Notes: generated by a model not told the origin, from the sequence alone. A DNA stretch of 64,000 nucleotides from Chitinophagales bacterium (GCA_017303475.1 JAFLBO010000005.1:124001-188000), one strand, 5' to 3'; shown: positions 33,147 through 42,438, numbered from the stretch's first letter. A program made the numbers and translations.

Positions 33147-33944
33147 TCATTGAATGGTCCCTTCAAAAACACGTACAGCCGGGCCACACAACCAAATTTG
33201 GGAAAAACTTCCATCAGTTTGGGCTGAAAAACGCACCGCAAGATCGCCTCCTCTGGCATGAACAGGTATCTCAAAGTCGCCCAATGGCGCTTTCTGGCGG
33301 ATGAATGCAGCTATGGCAGCTGCCGTTACACCAGTTCCGCAGGCCAGTGTTTCGTCTTCCACTCCCCGCTCGTAGGTCCGAATCTGCAAGGTTCCATCCG
33401 GATTGAATTCAGTAAGGTTTACATTAATTCCTTCTTGCTTGAAACGTTCGCCATATCGAACCGCTCTTCCTTCACTGACCATGTCTTTTTGGTCCAGCCG
33501 ACTTACAAACTGAACGTAATGAGGCGATCCTGTGTTCAGGATAAAGGCGTCTTTGTCTTGTTCCACCTGTTGTACGTCTATCATTTTCAGCTCAACCCAG
33601 CAATTGTCGGCATTTTCGGCGCGGATAATGGCTTCATGTGGTCCATCAATGGCATGAAACAGGCATTTTTCGCCCACAATGTCGAGGTGGTGAGCAAAGG
33701 CTGCAATACACCTGCCTCCGTTGCCACACATGGTGCTTTCCCGGCCATCGGCATTGAAATAGATCATTTCAAAATCGAAGCCGGACTTCATTTCGAGTAA
33801 AATAAGCCCGTCTGCTCCAATGCCGAATCTTCGGTCGCACAGATGAAGAATACGTTCGGTATCAGCCCGGGTAAGCCATTGCTTTTCCCTTTGATCGACC
33901 ATAATGAAATCGTTGCCGGCGCCTTGATATTTCCAGAATTTCAT
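33147..33944 (-). CDS. dapF: Diaminopimelate epimerase DapF
   Basis: It converts LL-diaminopimelate to the meso form for lysine and peptidoglycan synthesis. At 265 residues the length is normal. The two catalytic Cys are C73 in MCGNGGRCIAA and C202 in ETLACGTGVTAAA; the opening FWKYQGAGNDF is also conserved. A TATTTTTG element sits 4 nt before the ATG, indicating a leaderless transcript. It is the first gene of a three-gene operon with an outer-membrane-like protein and a shortened NAPRTase-like protein. Confidence 0.97.
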   Translation of the reverse strand: MKFWKYQGAGNDFIMVDQREKQWLTRADTERILHLCDRRFGIGADGLILLEMKSGFDFEMIYFNADGRESTMCGNGGRCIAAFAHHLDIVGEKCLFHAIDGPHEAIIRAENADNCWVELKMIDVQQVEQDKDAFILNTGSPHYVQFVSRLDQKDMVSEGRAVRYGERFKQEGINVNLTEFNPDGTLQIRTYERGVEDETLACGTGVTAAAIAAFIRQKAPLGDFEIPVHARGGDLAVRFSAQTDGSFSQIWLCGPAVRVFEGTIQ

Positions 33945-33948
33945 GGCG

Positions 33949-33956
33949 CAAAAATA
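33949..33956 (-). promoter_or_regulatory. TAnnTTTG element 4 nt before dapF ATG
   Basis: On the minus strand TATTTTTG is followed by cgcc and the dapF ATG at 33944, the same order as for truB. Confidence 0.5.
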
Positions 33957-34029
33957 ACTGGATTAGGCCTGGTTTTTGGATTGATTTGGCAGGTTTGACA
34001 TACTTTTAAGAATCTGATCCAACAATTAT

Positions 34030-34037
34030 TAAATTTG
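34030..34037 (+). promoter_or_regulatory. TAnnTTTG element upstream of htrA
   Basis: TAAATTTG lies 33 nt before the htrA ATG at 34071. A TTTG is present at 33994-33997 but too far away (32-nt spacer). Confidence 0.4.
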
Positions 34038-34070
34038 TGTCGTTCTAGTTTACGGATCTAACATGACGCT

Positions 34071-35504
34071 ATGAAGAAATACCTTTTGCTTGCTTTGGTT
34101 TGTGTAGGCAGTTCGTTACTTTCTGTTTACCTGTATAGCCGATGGATTGCTCCAAACCAGGTGGTGTGGGCCAGCTCCAATGGAGAAACCCGCCTTGCCG
34201 GACTGGTTGATCAGCTCTTTGAGCGTCGAGCCAGTGCGGAGTTTCGTTCTTCCTCTCCCACTAATTTTATTCAGGCTGCAGAACTGGCTACTCCATCAGT
34301 AGTAAACATTCGTGCGCTTATAGAAACGGGCAATAGCTTGTGGGGGAGCAGCTCTTTAACCGGTTCTTCCGGTTCTGGTGTGGTGGTAGCTCCTGAAGGT
34401 TACATTGTCACCAATCACCACGTGGTTGAGAAAAGCAAGGATATCAAGGTGACGTTGGCGGATAAACGTACTTATCAGGCTAAATTGATTGGTTCAGATC
34501 CATCTACAGACATTGCCTTGCTGAAAATCGAAGAAACCAATCTGCCTTTTGTCATTTTTGGCAACAGTGATTCCGTACGGGTTGGGGAATGGGTGCTGGC
34601 TGTTGGTAATCCGTTTAACCTGGAAAGTACCGTTACTGCCGGTATTGTCAGCGCCAAAGGACGAAATATCAATATACTCTCGGGCGCTGCAAGTATTGAA
34701 TCCTTTATTCAAACAGATGCTGCGGTAAACCCCGGCAACTCAGGTGGCGCATTGGTGAATACTGCGGGCGAATTAATAGGTGTTAATACAGCAATTATCA
34801 CAGAATCAGGAAGTTATGAAGGATATTCCTTTGCTGTGCCTTCCAATTTGGTGAAAAAAATCGTATCTGATTTGAGGGAGTTCGGGATTGTTCAAAGAGC
34901 CTTCCTTGGAGTGGGTATACAGGATCTGGACAGCGAAACCGCCAAAGAACTTGGTTTGCCAAATGCAGAAGGGGTGCTTATTAATCGGGTGACCTCGGAG
35001 GGAGCAGCCTCGGATGCCGGACTTCAACCTGGGGATGTAGTGGTGGGAATAGATAACACTGGCGTACGCAGCACTTCCGAGCTTCAGGAATACATTGGCC
35101 GCTTCCGACCCGGCGAATCGGTTCAGATTGATTACTGGCGTGAAAACAGGCGTCAGCGCACGAAAATTACGCTCAAAGACGTCAATAATTCCACCAAAGT
35201 AGCCAAAGCTATTGGCAATGAAATGGAAGAAGAACTTGGATTGGCAATGCGGAACCTTAGCAGGGATGAACAACACAAATTACGCCTCCAGGGGGTCATG
35301 GTAAGCAGTGTGCGCAGGGGTAGTCTGGTGTTTGAAACCAATATGCAACCTGGCTTCATCATCACCAGTGTCAACGGCAAACGTGTGGCTAATGTGAGTG
35401 AGGCCATTGAGGCCATGGAAAGCGCCTACAATAACCTTTCGCTAGACGGCTACTATGAAGGTGAATCAGATTTGTATTCCTACCGGTTTAAAAAGGGCGG
35501 GTAA
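34071..35504 (+). CDS. htrA: DegP/HtrA-type periplasmic serine protease with two PDZ domains
   Basis: A protease and chaperone that degrades misfolded envelope proteins. The 477 residues show a signal or anchor segment (4-24), a trypsin-like domain with catalytic triad H117 (TNHHVV), D147 (STDIALLK) and S224 (NPGNSGGAL), and two PDZ domains (about 270-360 and 385-470), with the usual LGVGIQDL..ETA.ELGL start of PDZ1. Its length is that of DegQ/DegP. The stop codon directly abuts the hldD stop (convergent, no gap). A sigmaE-like control is not visible. Confidence 0.96.
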   Translation: MKKYLLLALVCVGSSLLSVYLYSRWIAPNQVVWASSNGETRLAGLVDQLFERRASAEFRSSSPTNFIQAAELATPSVVNIRALIETGNSLWGSSSLTGSSGSGVVVAPEGYIVTNHHVVEKSKDIKVTLADKRTYQAKLIGSDPSTDIALLKIEETNLPFVIFGNSDSVRVGEWVLAVGNPFNLESTVTAGIVSAKGRNINILSGAASIESFIQTDAAVNPGNSGGALVNTAGELIGVNTAIITESGSYEGYSFAVPSNLVKKIVSDLREFGIVQRAFLGVGIQDLDSETAKELGLPNAEGVLINRVTSEGAASDAGLQPGDVVVGIDNTGVRSTSELQEYIGRFRPGESVQIDYWRENRRQRTKITLKDVNNSTKVAKAIGNEMEEELGLAMRNLSRDEQHKLRLQGVMVSSVRRGSLVFETNMQPGFIITSVNGKRVANVSEAIEAMESAYNNLSLDGYYEGESDLYSYRFKKGG

Positions 35505-36488
35505 TTACCAGATCAATTCTTCTTTTAAATACCGCTGAACATAATCTGTGATACCTTCTTCCAATCCGATGAAGGGCTCCTTGTAACCAGCTGCCCTGAG
35601 TTTGGACATATCAGCCTGTGTGTAGTATTGGTAGGTGTCGCGGATATCGGCTGGCGTATCCATAAATGTGATTTGAGGCTCCAGGTCAAGTGCATGAAAA
35701 GTGCCTTTGGCCAAATCCAGAAAGGTCCTGGCCTGGCCGGTACCGAGGTTGTAGATGCCTTTTTCCGGTTTCTTTTCCAGAAAATGAAGCAACACCTCAA
35801 CCACATCTTTTACATAAATGAAATCCCGGCTTTGCTCTCCGTCTTTAAAATCAGGTCGGTGTGAGCGAAACAACTTCATGGCTCCGGTAGCCTTGATTTG
35901 GCGCGCGGTATGGAAAATAACAGATGCCATCCGTCCTTTATGGTATTCGTTCGGACCGTAAACATTAAAGAACTTGAAGCCGGCCCATTGCGGAGGTTGA
36001 CCGGCAGAAGGGTTGGCATAAGCTGTTTCCAATACCCAAACATCAAAATCCTGTTTGCTTTGACCGTATGGATTTAAGGGCTTAAGCAATGGAATAGAAG
36101 TGTGATCGTCTACATAACCATGTTCTCCTAAACCATAGGTAGCTGCACTGCTGGCATACAGGAAGGGAATATCATAACCGGCACATATCATCCAGAGCGC
36201 ACGGGAGTATTCCAGGTTCAGTTCATTGAATATCTCAACACTTTGTTCAGTGGTATCCGTTCTGGCGCCAAGGTGAATCACAGCATCCACATCAGTGTGG
36301 TTTCTTTCCAGCCAACGCACAAAATTGTGCCGGTGCATTTGTCCCCACAGCTGTTTGCCTTCCAGATTACGGTTTTTATCAGGCCGTGAAAATTCATCTA
36401 CTGCCAAAACATCTTTATATCCGGCGTCATTCAGCCGTTTGATCATGCAGGAGCCAATAAATCCTGCGGCGCCGGTAACTACGAGCAT
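35505..36488 (-). CDS. hldD: ADP-L-glycero-D-manno-heptose 6-epimerase
   Basis: An NAD(P)-dependent extended SDR enzyme that inverts C6 of ADP-heptose, which supplies lipopolysaccharide core heptose. The 327-residue protein has the Rossmann motif TGAAGFIG (5-12) and the catalytic Y141-GQS-K145 motif, with the typical ADP-heptose epimerase opening MLVVTGAAGFIGSCMIKRLN. The start at 36488 is chosen because it begins this motif; a longer frame reads back through the GAGT tandem repeat and is not plausible. It lies 63 nt downstream of the LytS-like kinase gene. The leader contains a tetranucleotide repeat. Confidence 0.94.
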   Translation of the reverse strand: MLVVTGAAGFIGSCMIKRLNDAGYKDVLAVDEFSRPDKNRNLEGKQLWGQMHRHNFVRWLERNHTDVDAVIHLGARTDTTEQSVEIFNELNLEYSRALWMICAGYDIPFLYASSAATYGLGEHGYVDDHTSIPLLKPLNPYGQSKQDFDVWVLETAYANPSAGQPPQWAGFKFFNVYGPNEYHKGRMASVIFHTARQIKATGAMKLFRSHRPDFKDGEQSRDFIYVKDVVEVLLHFLEKKPEKGIYNLGTGQARTFLDLAKGTFHALDLEPQITFMDTPADIRDTYQYYTQADMSKLRAAGYKEPFIGLEEGITDYVQRYLKEELIW

Positions 36489-36492
36489 AGAA

Positions 36493-36537
36493 GTGAGTGA
36501 ATGAGTGAGTGAGTGAGTGAGTGGGGCTGAAAGCCCC
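36493..36537. repeat. GAGT tetranucleotide tandem repeat and hairpin before hldD
   Basis: The sequence gtga/gagt is repeated about seven times at 36493-36522, only 4 nt upstream of the hldD ATG (minus strand), next to a short hairpin ggggct-gaa-agcccc (36523-36537). The hairpin may close the kinase transcript. A change in repeat number would alter the distance between ATG and upstream signals, and would shift any upstream in-frame start. Confidence 0.75.
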
Positions 36538-36551
36538 ATTGGGGCCACATT

Positions 36552-37607
36552 CTAGTAGCTCAGGTTGATTTTGAGATTTGCAGTGAAAAGTCCGTGGTCA
36601 CGGGTTGTGGTAAGCTCGTGTTGATCCGGATAAATGAGGGCAAGTTGTCGTTGTACATTTCGGAGGCCAATGCCACCTACATCTGCTGCAATGCCAGTGG
36701 CTCCTTCGCCATCCGGATCCATGGTGTTTTGCACCACGAAGGATAATTTTTGTTCGTGGAGGGAAATACGAATCGAGATGGCTACATCGCCTGTGGTTCC
36801 GCCAGCGCCGTGTTTGAAGCTGTTTTCCACAAATGGCAGCAGGAGCAGGGGGGCGATTGAAGTAACCGGATTGTCTATTTCCTCGTGATAATCAACGGTT
36901 AACCGTTTGCTGTAGCGCAATTTTTCCAATTCAATATAGTCCTGAATAATTTTGGCTTCGTCCATTACTGAAATCCTGGGCGCTCGGCACTCATACAATA
37001 CAAAGCGCATGATTTTGGACAACATCATGATGGCGTCCGGTGTTTTATCGCTTTTTTTCCGTGCCAGTACATATAGGTTGTTCAGGGTATTGAACAGAAA
37101 ATGCGGGTTAGTTTGGGCGCGCAGAAAGCTGAGCTCGGATTGTAATTTTTCTCTCATCAATTCCTGCTCAAATTCCAGACTCTTATAGTGTACCCGAATC
37201 ATTTTGATGGTTACCGCTGCGGCCAGTGTAATGAACAGATCGAATTCGGTAAGCAATAATCCCTTGGGATTCAAAAAGTTATAGGTTTCTCCGGGTCTGA
37301 AAATTGGGAAATACACGTATGCTATTTCCAAACGGTAAACCACTGTAGCTACCACAAAGGCAGCGAGCAGCAATCCTACCAACTTATAGATTTTGCTTCG
37401 GTCCAGGTACAAGGGAATTACGTAGTAAAACACGAAATAGGTGAGCAATAATTTGACCGGAAGCGAGAAAAACTCGCCAATCAAAGCTTCCCGAAAGCTT
37501 TCTTCGAGTGGTACACGTTGGAGTATACAGTTTAGCACAGCGTTCAGTGGAACATACACTGCCCAGAACAGGATGTGCAGGGAAATTCTTTGCCAGTTAA
37601 GTTTCAT
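36552..37607 (-). CDS. LytS/YehU-type sensor histidine kinase
   Basis: A 351-residue membrane kinase of the His_kinase (PF06580) class, which normally pairs with LytTR-type response regulators. About four membrane helices lie in residues 8-135, then a short coiled coil (145-162), the phosphoacceptor motif QTNPHFLFNTLNNL with H169, and the ATPase domain with LLLLPFVENSFKHG. No LytTR regulator is adjacent, so it is an orphan here. The start at 37607 is chosen because it opens the first membrane helix; the upstream extension is unlikely. csaA ends 20 nt upstream on the same strand. Confidence 0.92.
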   Translation of the reverse strand: MKLNWQRISLHILFWAVYVPLNAVLNCILQRVPLEESFREALIGEFFSLPVKLLLTYFVFYYVIPLYLDRSKIYKLVGLLLAAFVVATVVYRLEIAYVYFPIFRPGETYNFLNPKGLLLTEFDLFITLAAAVTIKMIRVHYKSLEFEQELMREKLQSELSFLRAQTNPHFLFNTLNNLYVLARKKSDKTPDAIMMLSKIMRFVLYECRAPRISVMDEAKIIQDYIELEKLRYSKRLTVDYHEEIDNPVTSIAPLLLLPFVENSFKHGAGGTTGDVAISIRISLHEQKLSFVVQNTMDPDGEGATGIAADVGGIGLRNVQRQLALIYPDQHELTTTRDHGLFTANLKINLSY

Positions 37608-37627
37608 ACAATAAGAGATGGATAGGT

Positions 37628-37957
37628 TTAAGCAATACGTTGTCCGTTCTTCACCGGGCGTTCGGGTTGTAATAGGGTTACCACCTTTTCTGCGCCAACA
37701 ATACCCAGTACCAGACATTCCGAAAAAAAGTTGGCAATCTGTTTGGGTGGAAAATTCACCACTGCAATAACCTGCCGGCCTACCAGGGTTTCCGGCGTGT
37801 ACAATTGAGTGATTTGCGCGGAGCTTTTTTTAACCCCCAGTTCTCCAAAATCAATCCAAAGCTGATATGCCGGATTCCTGGCGCCTTCGAATGGCCTGGC
37901 CTCCTGAATAGTACCTACCCGCATGTCTACTTTTTCAAAATCTTCCCAGCTTAGCAC
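37628..37957 (-). CDS. csaA: CsaA-like tRNA-binding/chaperone protein
   Basis: A 109-residue protein of the EMAP-II/tRNA-binding OB-fold group. The signature is DFEKVDMRVGTIQEARPFEG (6-25) with AQITQLYTPETLVGRQVIAV and the end KNGQRIA. CsaA from Bacillus shows chaperone and tRNA-binding activity; in Bacteroidota the role is assumed. The length matches the family. It lies between the GH31 glucosidase (36 nt upstream) and the kinase (20 nt downstream) on one strand, so they may share a transcript, though a functional link is not evident. Confidence 0.92.
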   Translation of the reverse strand: MLSWEDFEKVDMRVGTIQEARPFEGARNPAYQLWIDFGELGVKKSSAQITQLYTPETLVGRQVIAVVNFPPKQIANFFSECLVLGIVGAEKVVTLLQPERPVKNGQRIA

Positions 37958-37993
37958 GATGAAATACGGTTAAAGGTGATCATGAATGGTTTA

Positions 37994-40513
37994 TTAGCCT
38001 TCCCATTCAATTTTTTCAAATGTAGGATGTAACGTCAGGGTATACAATGACCGGTCGCGGAGTTTGATTTCCTTGATGGGCATTTCAACCCCGTCTACGC
38101 TGCATTTTTTCACAAACATGGGGAAACCAACCAGGTATAGCTTAATTTTTGTGTATTCCGGCTCGTAGTTGCCCTCTTTACGTACCCGCATGGTAAAGGC
38201 ATTGTTCCGACCTTCTGTTTCCAGGATTTTCAAACTGAACTCCCCGTTTTTATAGCCAAAGCCTTCTCCTTTGTCCTCGTATAAATGACTGGTTTCCAAT
38301 CCGTTTTTATAATATACATACAAGGTTAATTCCTCAATTGGCTCGCCGGTATGCTGACGCGATGGGTACACAGGCATGACGGCGCCTTCGCGCACAAAAA
38401 ACGGAATCTGATCGGGCATGGTATTAATAAAAACCTCACCATTGTGCCATTGGCCGGTCCAGAAATAATACCAGTTGCCTTTAGGCAGGTAAACTCCCTG
38501 GCGCTGCACCTTAGGTTGTATCACCGGACTTACCAAAATGTGTTCCCCAAACAGAAAATCGCGTTCATGGTCCCACAGCTTTGGATCGGATGGGTCTGCA
38601 AAAGCCAGGTGCCGCAATACCGGCAATCCATCAAGGCTGTGCAGCCACATGGCCGAGTACAGACAAGGTAGCATGAAGTATCTCAGCTCAATGGCTTTTT
38701 TCGCTAAATCAGTCCATTTTTCCCCGAAAGACCAAGGTTCCTGGTCTAAAAGGTGCAATGCCGGATCTGCCAATTCTGCCTCTTCAGCCGGCAAAGCATC
38801 GCCGGCACTGTGTTTTCCAATGCTATGTACCCGCATGAGCGGATGGAAAACACCCAGTTGTAGCCAACGCACAAACAGTTCTCCGTCGGCATTCCCTGCA
38901 AAACCTCCGATATCTGTTCCACAAAAGGAAAATCCTGATACAGACAGGCGTTGGCATTGAATATTGGCTATTTGCAAATGTTCCCAATCCGAACAGTTAT
39001 CACCCGTCCAAACGGATGCGAACCGCTGACCGCCGCTGTAGGTAGCCCGGGTGAGCAGGAATGGGCGTTTGTCAGGTTGCAGTTCCAGGAATCCTTCAAA
39101 AGAAGCCCGGTTCATTTGTTGTCCGTAAATATTGTGGGCCTTCCGGTGGCTACACGGATAACCTTCGTAGTGATGCATTACATCATCTGGAAGGGTTTTA
39201 TGATGCACATGGAAAACTGCAGGCTCGTTCATGTCGTTCCAAAAACCGGCAATACCCAGGTTTTTGTACATGTCTTCATACAATCCACCCCACCATTTTC
39301 TCACATTTGGATGGGTAAAATCCGGGAACGCACAAAAGCCCGGCCATACCGGAGCTTTTACCACATTGCCATCAGAATTTCGGAGAAACATTTGTTGCTC
39401 CATTCCTTCCCGATACACGGCGTAGTCAGGATCATCCTTGATGCCCGGATCAATCATAACTACTGTTTGAAACCCTTTTTCCCGAAGATCGTCAACCAGA
39501 AGTTTTGGGTTTGGGAACCCTTTTTTATCCCAGGTAAAGCATCGGTACCCATCCATGTAATCAATGTCGAGATAAATGGCATCGCAGGGTATTTTCCGGC
39601 TTCGGAAACCCTCTGCAATCTCTCTAACATGACTGTCCGGATAATAACTCCAACGACATTGGTGGTAGCCAAGCGCCCAAACAGGAGGCAGGGTATGCAC
39701 ACCGGTAAGCCGGGCATAATTACGTGACACTTCTTCCAAACCCGGTCCCATCAGGAAATAGTAATTCAACTCACCACCAGCCGCTGAGAAGGTAGTTACC
39801 CCTGTACCCTGAGTATCGAAATCAAAAGTGGTCTTGTAGCTGTTGTCGAAGAAGATGCCGTAAGCTATGCCGTGATTAAGGGCATAATAAAATGGGATGG
39901 CGCGGTACAGAGGATCTGTTTCACGACCGTATGCATAGGAATCGGAGCACCAGTTTTCAAACTTTTTACCCGCCAGATTGGCGCCGCAGGACTTGTCGCC
40001 CAAGCCATAAAAGACCTCCTTCTTGTGGCATATTTTCTCCATTCGGAGCTCATTCCAACCTTTAAGGATGGTTCTTTTGGCCGAAAAACCGCCTTCATCT
40101 TCACAAAGGGTACGGTCGTCGGAGTCATAAAACTTTACTCTGAGATCGAGCTTGGAAACTACTACCTGTAGAGCGCCTGAATCGAGCAGGTATTCACCGT
40201 CGCGCTCTTCGAGTCGTACGGTTACTTTTTCCGTTTCAAAAGCCGGATCGAGGGCGTAGGAGAAATCTGGTTGAAAAAGCCCGTCGGGAACATATCGGAG
40301 CCGGAAAATGCCGGCTGCCAGGACATAGATGCGCAAACAAACGCCGTTGTGGCATACGAATTCGTAAGCTCCATCGCGCCAGCGCACATCAGACACCTCA
40401 TTGGGGCGAATCCATTGATATACATCTTCGTAGCGTTCACTGACACTCGCTTCCGCAAAATCAATCTCTTTGGGTGGAACGGGTGATTCAGGTTGTTCAG
40501 GTAGTTCAGTCAT
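37994..40513 (-). CDS. GH31 alpha-glucosidase
   Basis: An 839-residue glycoside hydrolase of family 31, hydrolysing alpha-glucosides. The catalytic nucleophile is D427 in GFWNDMNEPAVF; RFASVWTGDNCSDWEHL is the usual acid-base region with D in GDN. The N-terminal part holds the galactose mutarotase-like domain, and the C-terminal domains follow FGEHILVSPVI. No signal peptide, so it probably acts in the cytosol on maltose-type sugars. It is the first gene of a likely string with csaA, the kinase and hldD. The substrate within the family cannot be fixed from sequence. Confidence 0.95.
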   Translation of the reverse strand: MTELPEQPESPVPPKEIDFAEASVSERYEDVYQWIRPNEVSDVRWRDGAYEFVCHNGVCLRIYVLAAGIFRLRYVPDGLFQPDFSYALDPAFETEKVTVRLEERDGEYLLDSGALQVVVSKLDLRVKFYDSDDRTLCEDEGGFSAKRTILKGWNELRMEKICHKKEVFYGLGDKSCGANLAGKKFENWCSDSYAYGRETDPLYRAIPFYYALNHGIAYGIFFDNSYKTTFDFDTQGTGVTTFSAAGGELNYYFLMGPGLEEVSRNYARLTGVHTLPPVWALGYHQCRWSYYPDSHVREIAEGFRSRKIPCDAIYLDIDYMDGYRCFTWDKKGFPNPKLLVDDLREKGFQTVVMIDPGIKDDPDYAVYREGMEQQMFLRNSDGNVVKAPVWPGFCAFPDFTHPNVRKWWGGLYEDMYKNLGIAGFWNDMNEPAVFHVHHKTLPDDVMHHYEGYPCSHRKAHNIYGQQMNRASFEGFLELQPDKRPFLLTRATYSGGQRFASVWTGDNCSDWEHLQIANIQCQRLSVSGFSFCGTDIGGFAGNADGELFVRWLQLGVFHPLMRVHSIGKHSAGDALPAEEAELADPALHLLDQEPWSFGEKWTDLAKKAIELRYFMLPCLYSAMWLHSLDGLPVLRHLAFADPSDPKLWDHERDFLFGEHILVSPVIQPKVQRQGVYLPKGNWYYFWTGQWHNGEVFINTMPDQIPFFVREGAVMPVYPSRQHTGEPIEELTLYVYYKNGLETSHLYEDKGEGFGYKNGEFSLKILETEGRNNAFTMRVRKEGNYEPEYTKIKLYLVGFPMFVKKCSVDGVEMPIKEIKLRDRSLYTLTLHPTFEKIEWEG

Positions 40514-40572
40514 GCTGCTTTGATTTCCGCGCTAAGGTACAAAGCAAAAAACCGAACATGGTGTTTTGAGCA

Positions 40573-41820
40573 TCAGAAATAGATGGTTCCGTAGAGTGCC
40601 AGCAAGGGTGTGCGTTGTGTACGCACCCGAATGCTGTTGTAATCCGGAACGCTGTTGTTGTCGTTGCCGATGCCTTCAAGGCGTTTCATACGTTGGAAGG
40701 GCAGGGTACCGTTCAATCCAAGTTCGAATACCGGACTAACCCGCCATCCAATGCCCGCAATAGCCTGTACATTCCAGGTGTTGAGGCTGTGGGCACTCAG
40801 GCTGCTCACGTCTTTTTCGGCAACCTGATCGTACAGGTTAATCTGATAAACACCTGAATAATTGAAGCGATCTGCTTTGGTAACCAAGGTTTTAGCAACA
40901 GAAAATCCTCCCAAAACTTTCAAGGATCTGGTTGCCTGCCAGTACACAGAAACGGGTAACTCTAGTCGTTGCAGGCGACTCACGGGCACGTAAACATTGC
41001 CTTGAAGGTTGTCTGTAAGGGTACTTGTTCCGGGCGTTTGCCGAATTTCCTGTCCGGTACTCATGTCAATCGCCCATAATTCACCTTCAACTGTGTAGTT
41101 TTCAGCAATAATGGAAGCTACCGGCCTGCTTTCTTCCTGTGGGGTGTGGATATTGTACAGGAAGCCTGTTCTCAATCCCCATTTTTTGGCAAATGCCCAA
41201 TCCACTGTTACACCCGTGGAAAAACCGTTAATGGTTTCAAATTTTTCGGTGCTGGCCATGGATGTTGCGCCAACAGACCAAAATGGTTTGAATGAGGTGG
41301 CAGGTTTTGTTGGAAGATTAGCCACCTCCCTGGCTTCTGGAGTTACCGTGGTGGGATAGCTAAGGGGTTGCGATGGCAGGATATAAATCCTTGCGAGGTC
41401 AATTTCTTTTTGGGGTTGACTGGTGTTAGAAGTTTGTTCCTGATTTGTGGTAACAATAGGGGTGTTTGAAATGGACTTTTGGAGATTTTGTCTGCGCTTT
41501 TGTGTGTATTTAGTGGATACGGCCGATCCTTCATTATTCTGGTAAACAGGATTTGACCGATTATCGGTGTTGCTTTCCAGCGCGGTGCTTGCTGTGGAAG
41601 AAGGTGTTTGGTGATTTTGGGTAATTGGCTGGCTGGTTAAGGGCACTGAAACTGTATTGTTTTTTTCCAACATGTACCACCATCCGGCCAGTGAGGCTAC
41701 AGGAATCAGCAACAGACCAAACCACCACCATGCAGCACGGCGACGCTTTTTGACCGGCATTTCCCGGTCTAACATTTGTTGCATGGCTACCCAGCCTTTA
41801 TCTACAGTGTTTTTTTCCAT
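40573..41820 (-). CDS. Anti-sigma-like TM protein with C-terminal beta-barrel-like region
   Basis: A 415-residue protein. After a short cytosolic part (1-30) with a basic KKRRRAAWWWF segment comes one membrane helix (about 34-50), then a long Thr/Gln/Asn-rich linker (about 55-165) and a C-terminal part (about 180-415) with aromatic strands ending in LLALYGTIYF, like outer membrane beta-barrel domains. The gene follows the ECF sigma factor by 36 nt on the same strand, so it may restrain or sense for it. Such single proteins that span envelope layers are seen in Bacteroidota. No anti-sigma ZAS motif is visible. Confidence 0.75.
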   Translation of the reverse strand: MEKNTVDKGWVAMQQMLDREMPVKKRRRAAWWWFGLLLIPVASLAGWWYMLEKNNTVSVPLTSQPITQNHQTPSSTASTALESNTDNRSNPVYQNNEGSAVSTKYTQKRRQNLQKSISNTPIVTTNQEQTSNTSQPQKEIDLARIYILPSQPLSYPTTVTPEAREVANLPTKPATSFKPFWSVGATSMASTEKFETINGFSTGVTVDWAFAKKWGLRTGFLYNIHTPQEESRPVASIIAENYTVEGELWAIDMSTGQEIRQTPGTSTLTDNLQGNVYVPVSRLQRLELPVSVYWQATRSLKVLGGFSVAKTLVTKADRFNYSGVYQINLYDQVAEKDVSSLSAHSLNTWNVQAIAGIGWRVSPVFELGLNGTLPFQRMKRLEGIGNDNNSVPDYNSIRVRTQRTPLLALYGTIYF

Positions 41821-41856
41821 GACGTAATGCAAGTAAGCTTTGGATGTTTGGGGTGT

Positions 41857-42438
41857 TTAGTTTTTGCTCGCTGCCAGGGCAAATGATGGATATTGGTATT
41901 GCAATAGTTCACGCAGTTTTTGTCGGGCGGTACTCAGGTGCCATTTGGAAGTGCCTTCACTCATTTTGAGGTTTTCGGCAATTTCCGCGTGGCTGTATCC
42001 TTCAATGGCATACATCCGGAAAACATCCTGAGAAATGGGGGGCAGGGTTTTCAATACTTTGAGGATGTCTTCTTCGTAAAAAGATTCCAGTCCACGTTCC
42101 GGAACACTTTGATCATGATCATCCAGAACTAAAAAGTGCAAATACCGTGCGTTTTCGCGGTAGAAATCGGCCATACAATGGTACACCAAGCGGCGCACCC
42201 AGCCCTCCAAAGAACCTTTATTGGCATAAGTGTGGATCTTTTTAAAAACCCGCATCATGCCATTATTGACTACCTCGATGGCTGTATCTTCATCCTTGGT
42301 ATATTTGCGCACCATACGCATCATTTCAGGAAAAAAACGACGGTACAGTGCCTCCTGGGCACGCCGGTCGTTGGCGATGCAGCCCGCCACCAACTCTGGA
42401 TCCGTATATTGTTTTTTTCCAAAAATAGCCACTACCAA
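41857..42438 (-). CDS. ECF sigma factor (sigma-70 family)
   Basis: A 193-residue RNA polymerase sigma factor. Region 2 lies at about 20-95 (EALYRRFFPEMMRMVRKY, DTAIEVVNNGMMRVFKKIH, WVRRLVYHCMADFYREN) and region 4 at about 125-180 (LPPISQDVFRMYAIEGYSHA, IAENLKMSEGTSKWHLSTAR). There is no ATG near the frame start: TTG at 42438 or GTG at 42432 must serve. The next gene on the strand encodes a TM protein, likely its regulator. The signal it responds to is unknown. Confidence 0.93.
   Translation of the reverse strand: MVVAIFGKKQYTDPELVAGCIANDRRAQEALYRRFFPEMMRMVRKYTKDEDTAIEVVNNGMMRVFKKIHTYANKGSLEGWVRRLVYHCMADFYRENARYLHFLVLDDHDQSVPERGLESFYEEDILKVLKTLPPISQDVFRMYAIEGYSHAEIAENLKMSEGTSKWHLSTARQKLRELLQYQYPSFALAASKN

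Noticed and set aside
36489..36548. Extended start of hldD
   Set aside because: The added residues translate the GAGT repeat; the conserved Rossmann start is at 36488.
42406..42438. TATTTTTG promoter at the sigma factor start
   Set aside because: A TATTTTTG occurs at the first codons of the sigma factor frame, but no in-frame ATG follows before region 2, so it is likely coding sequence.
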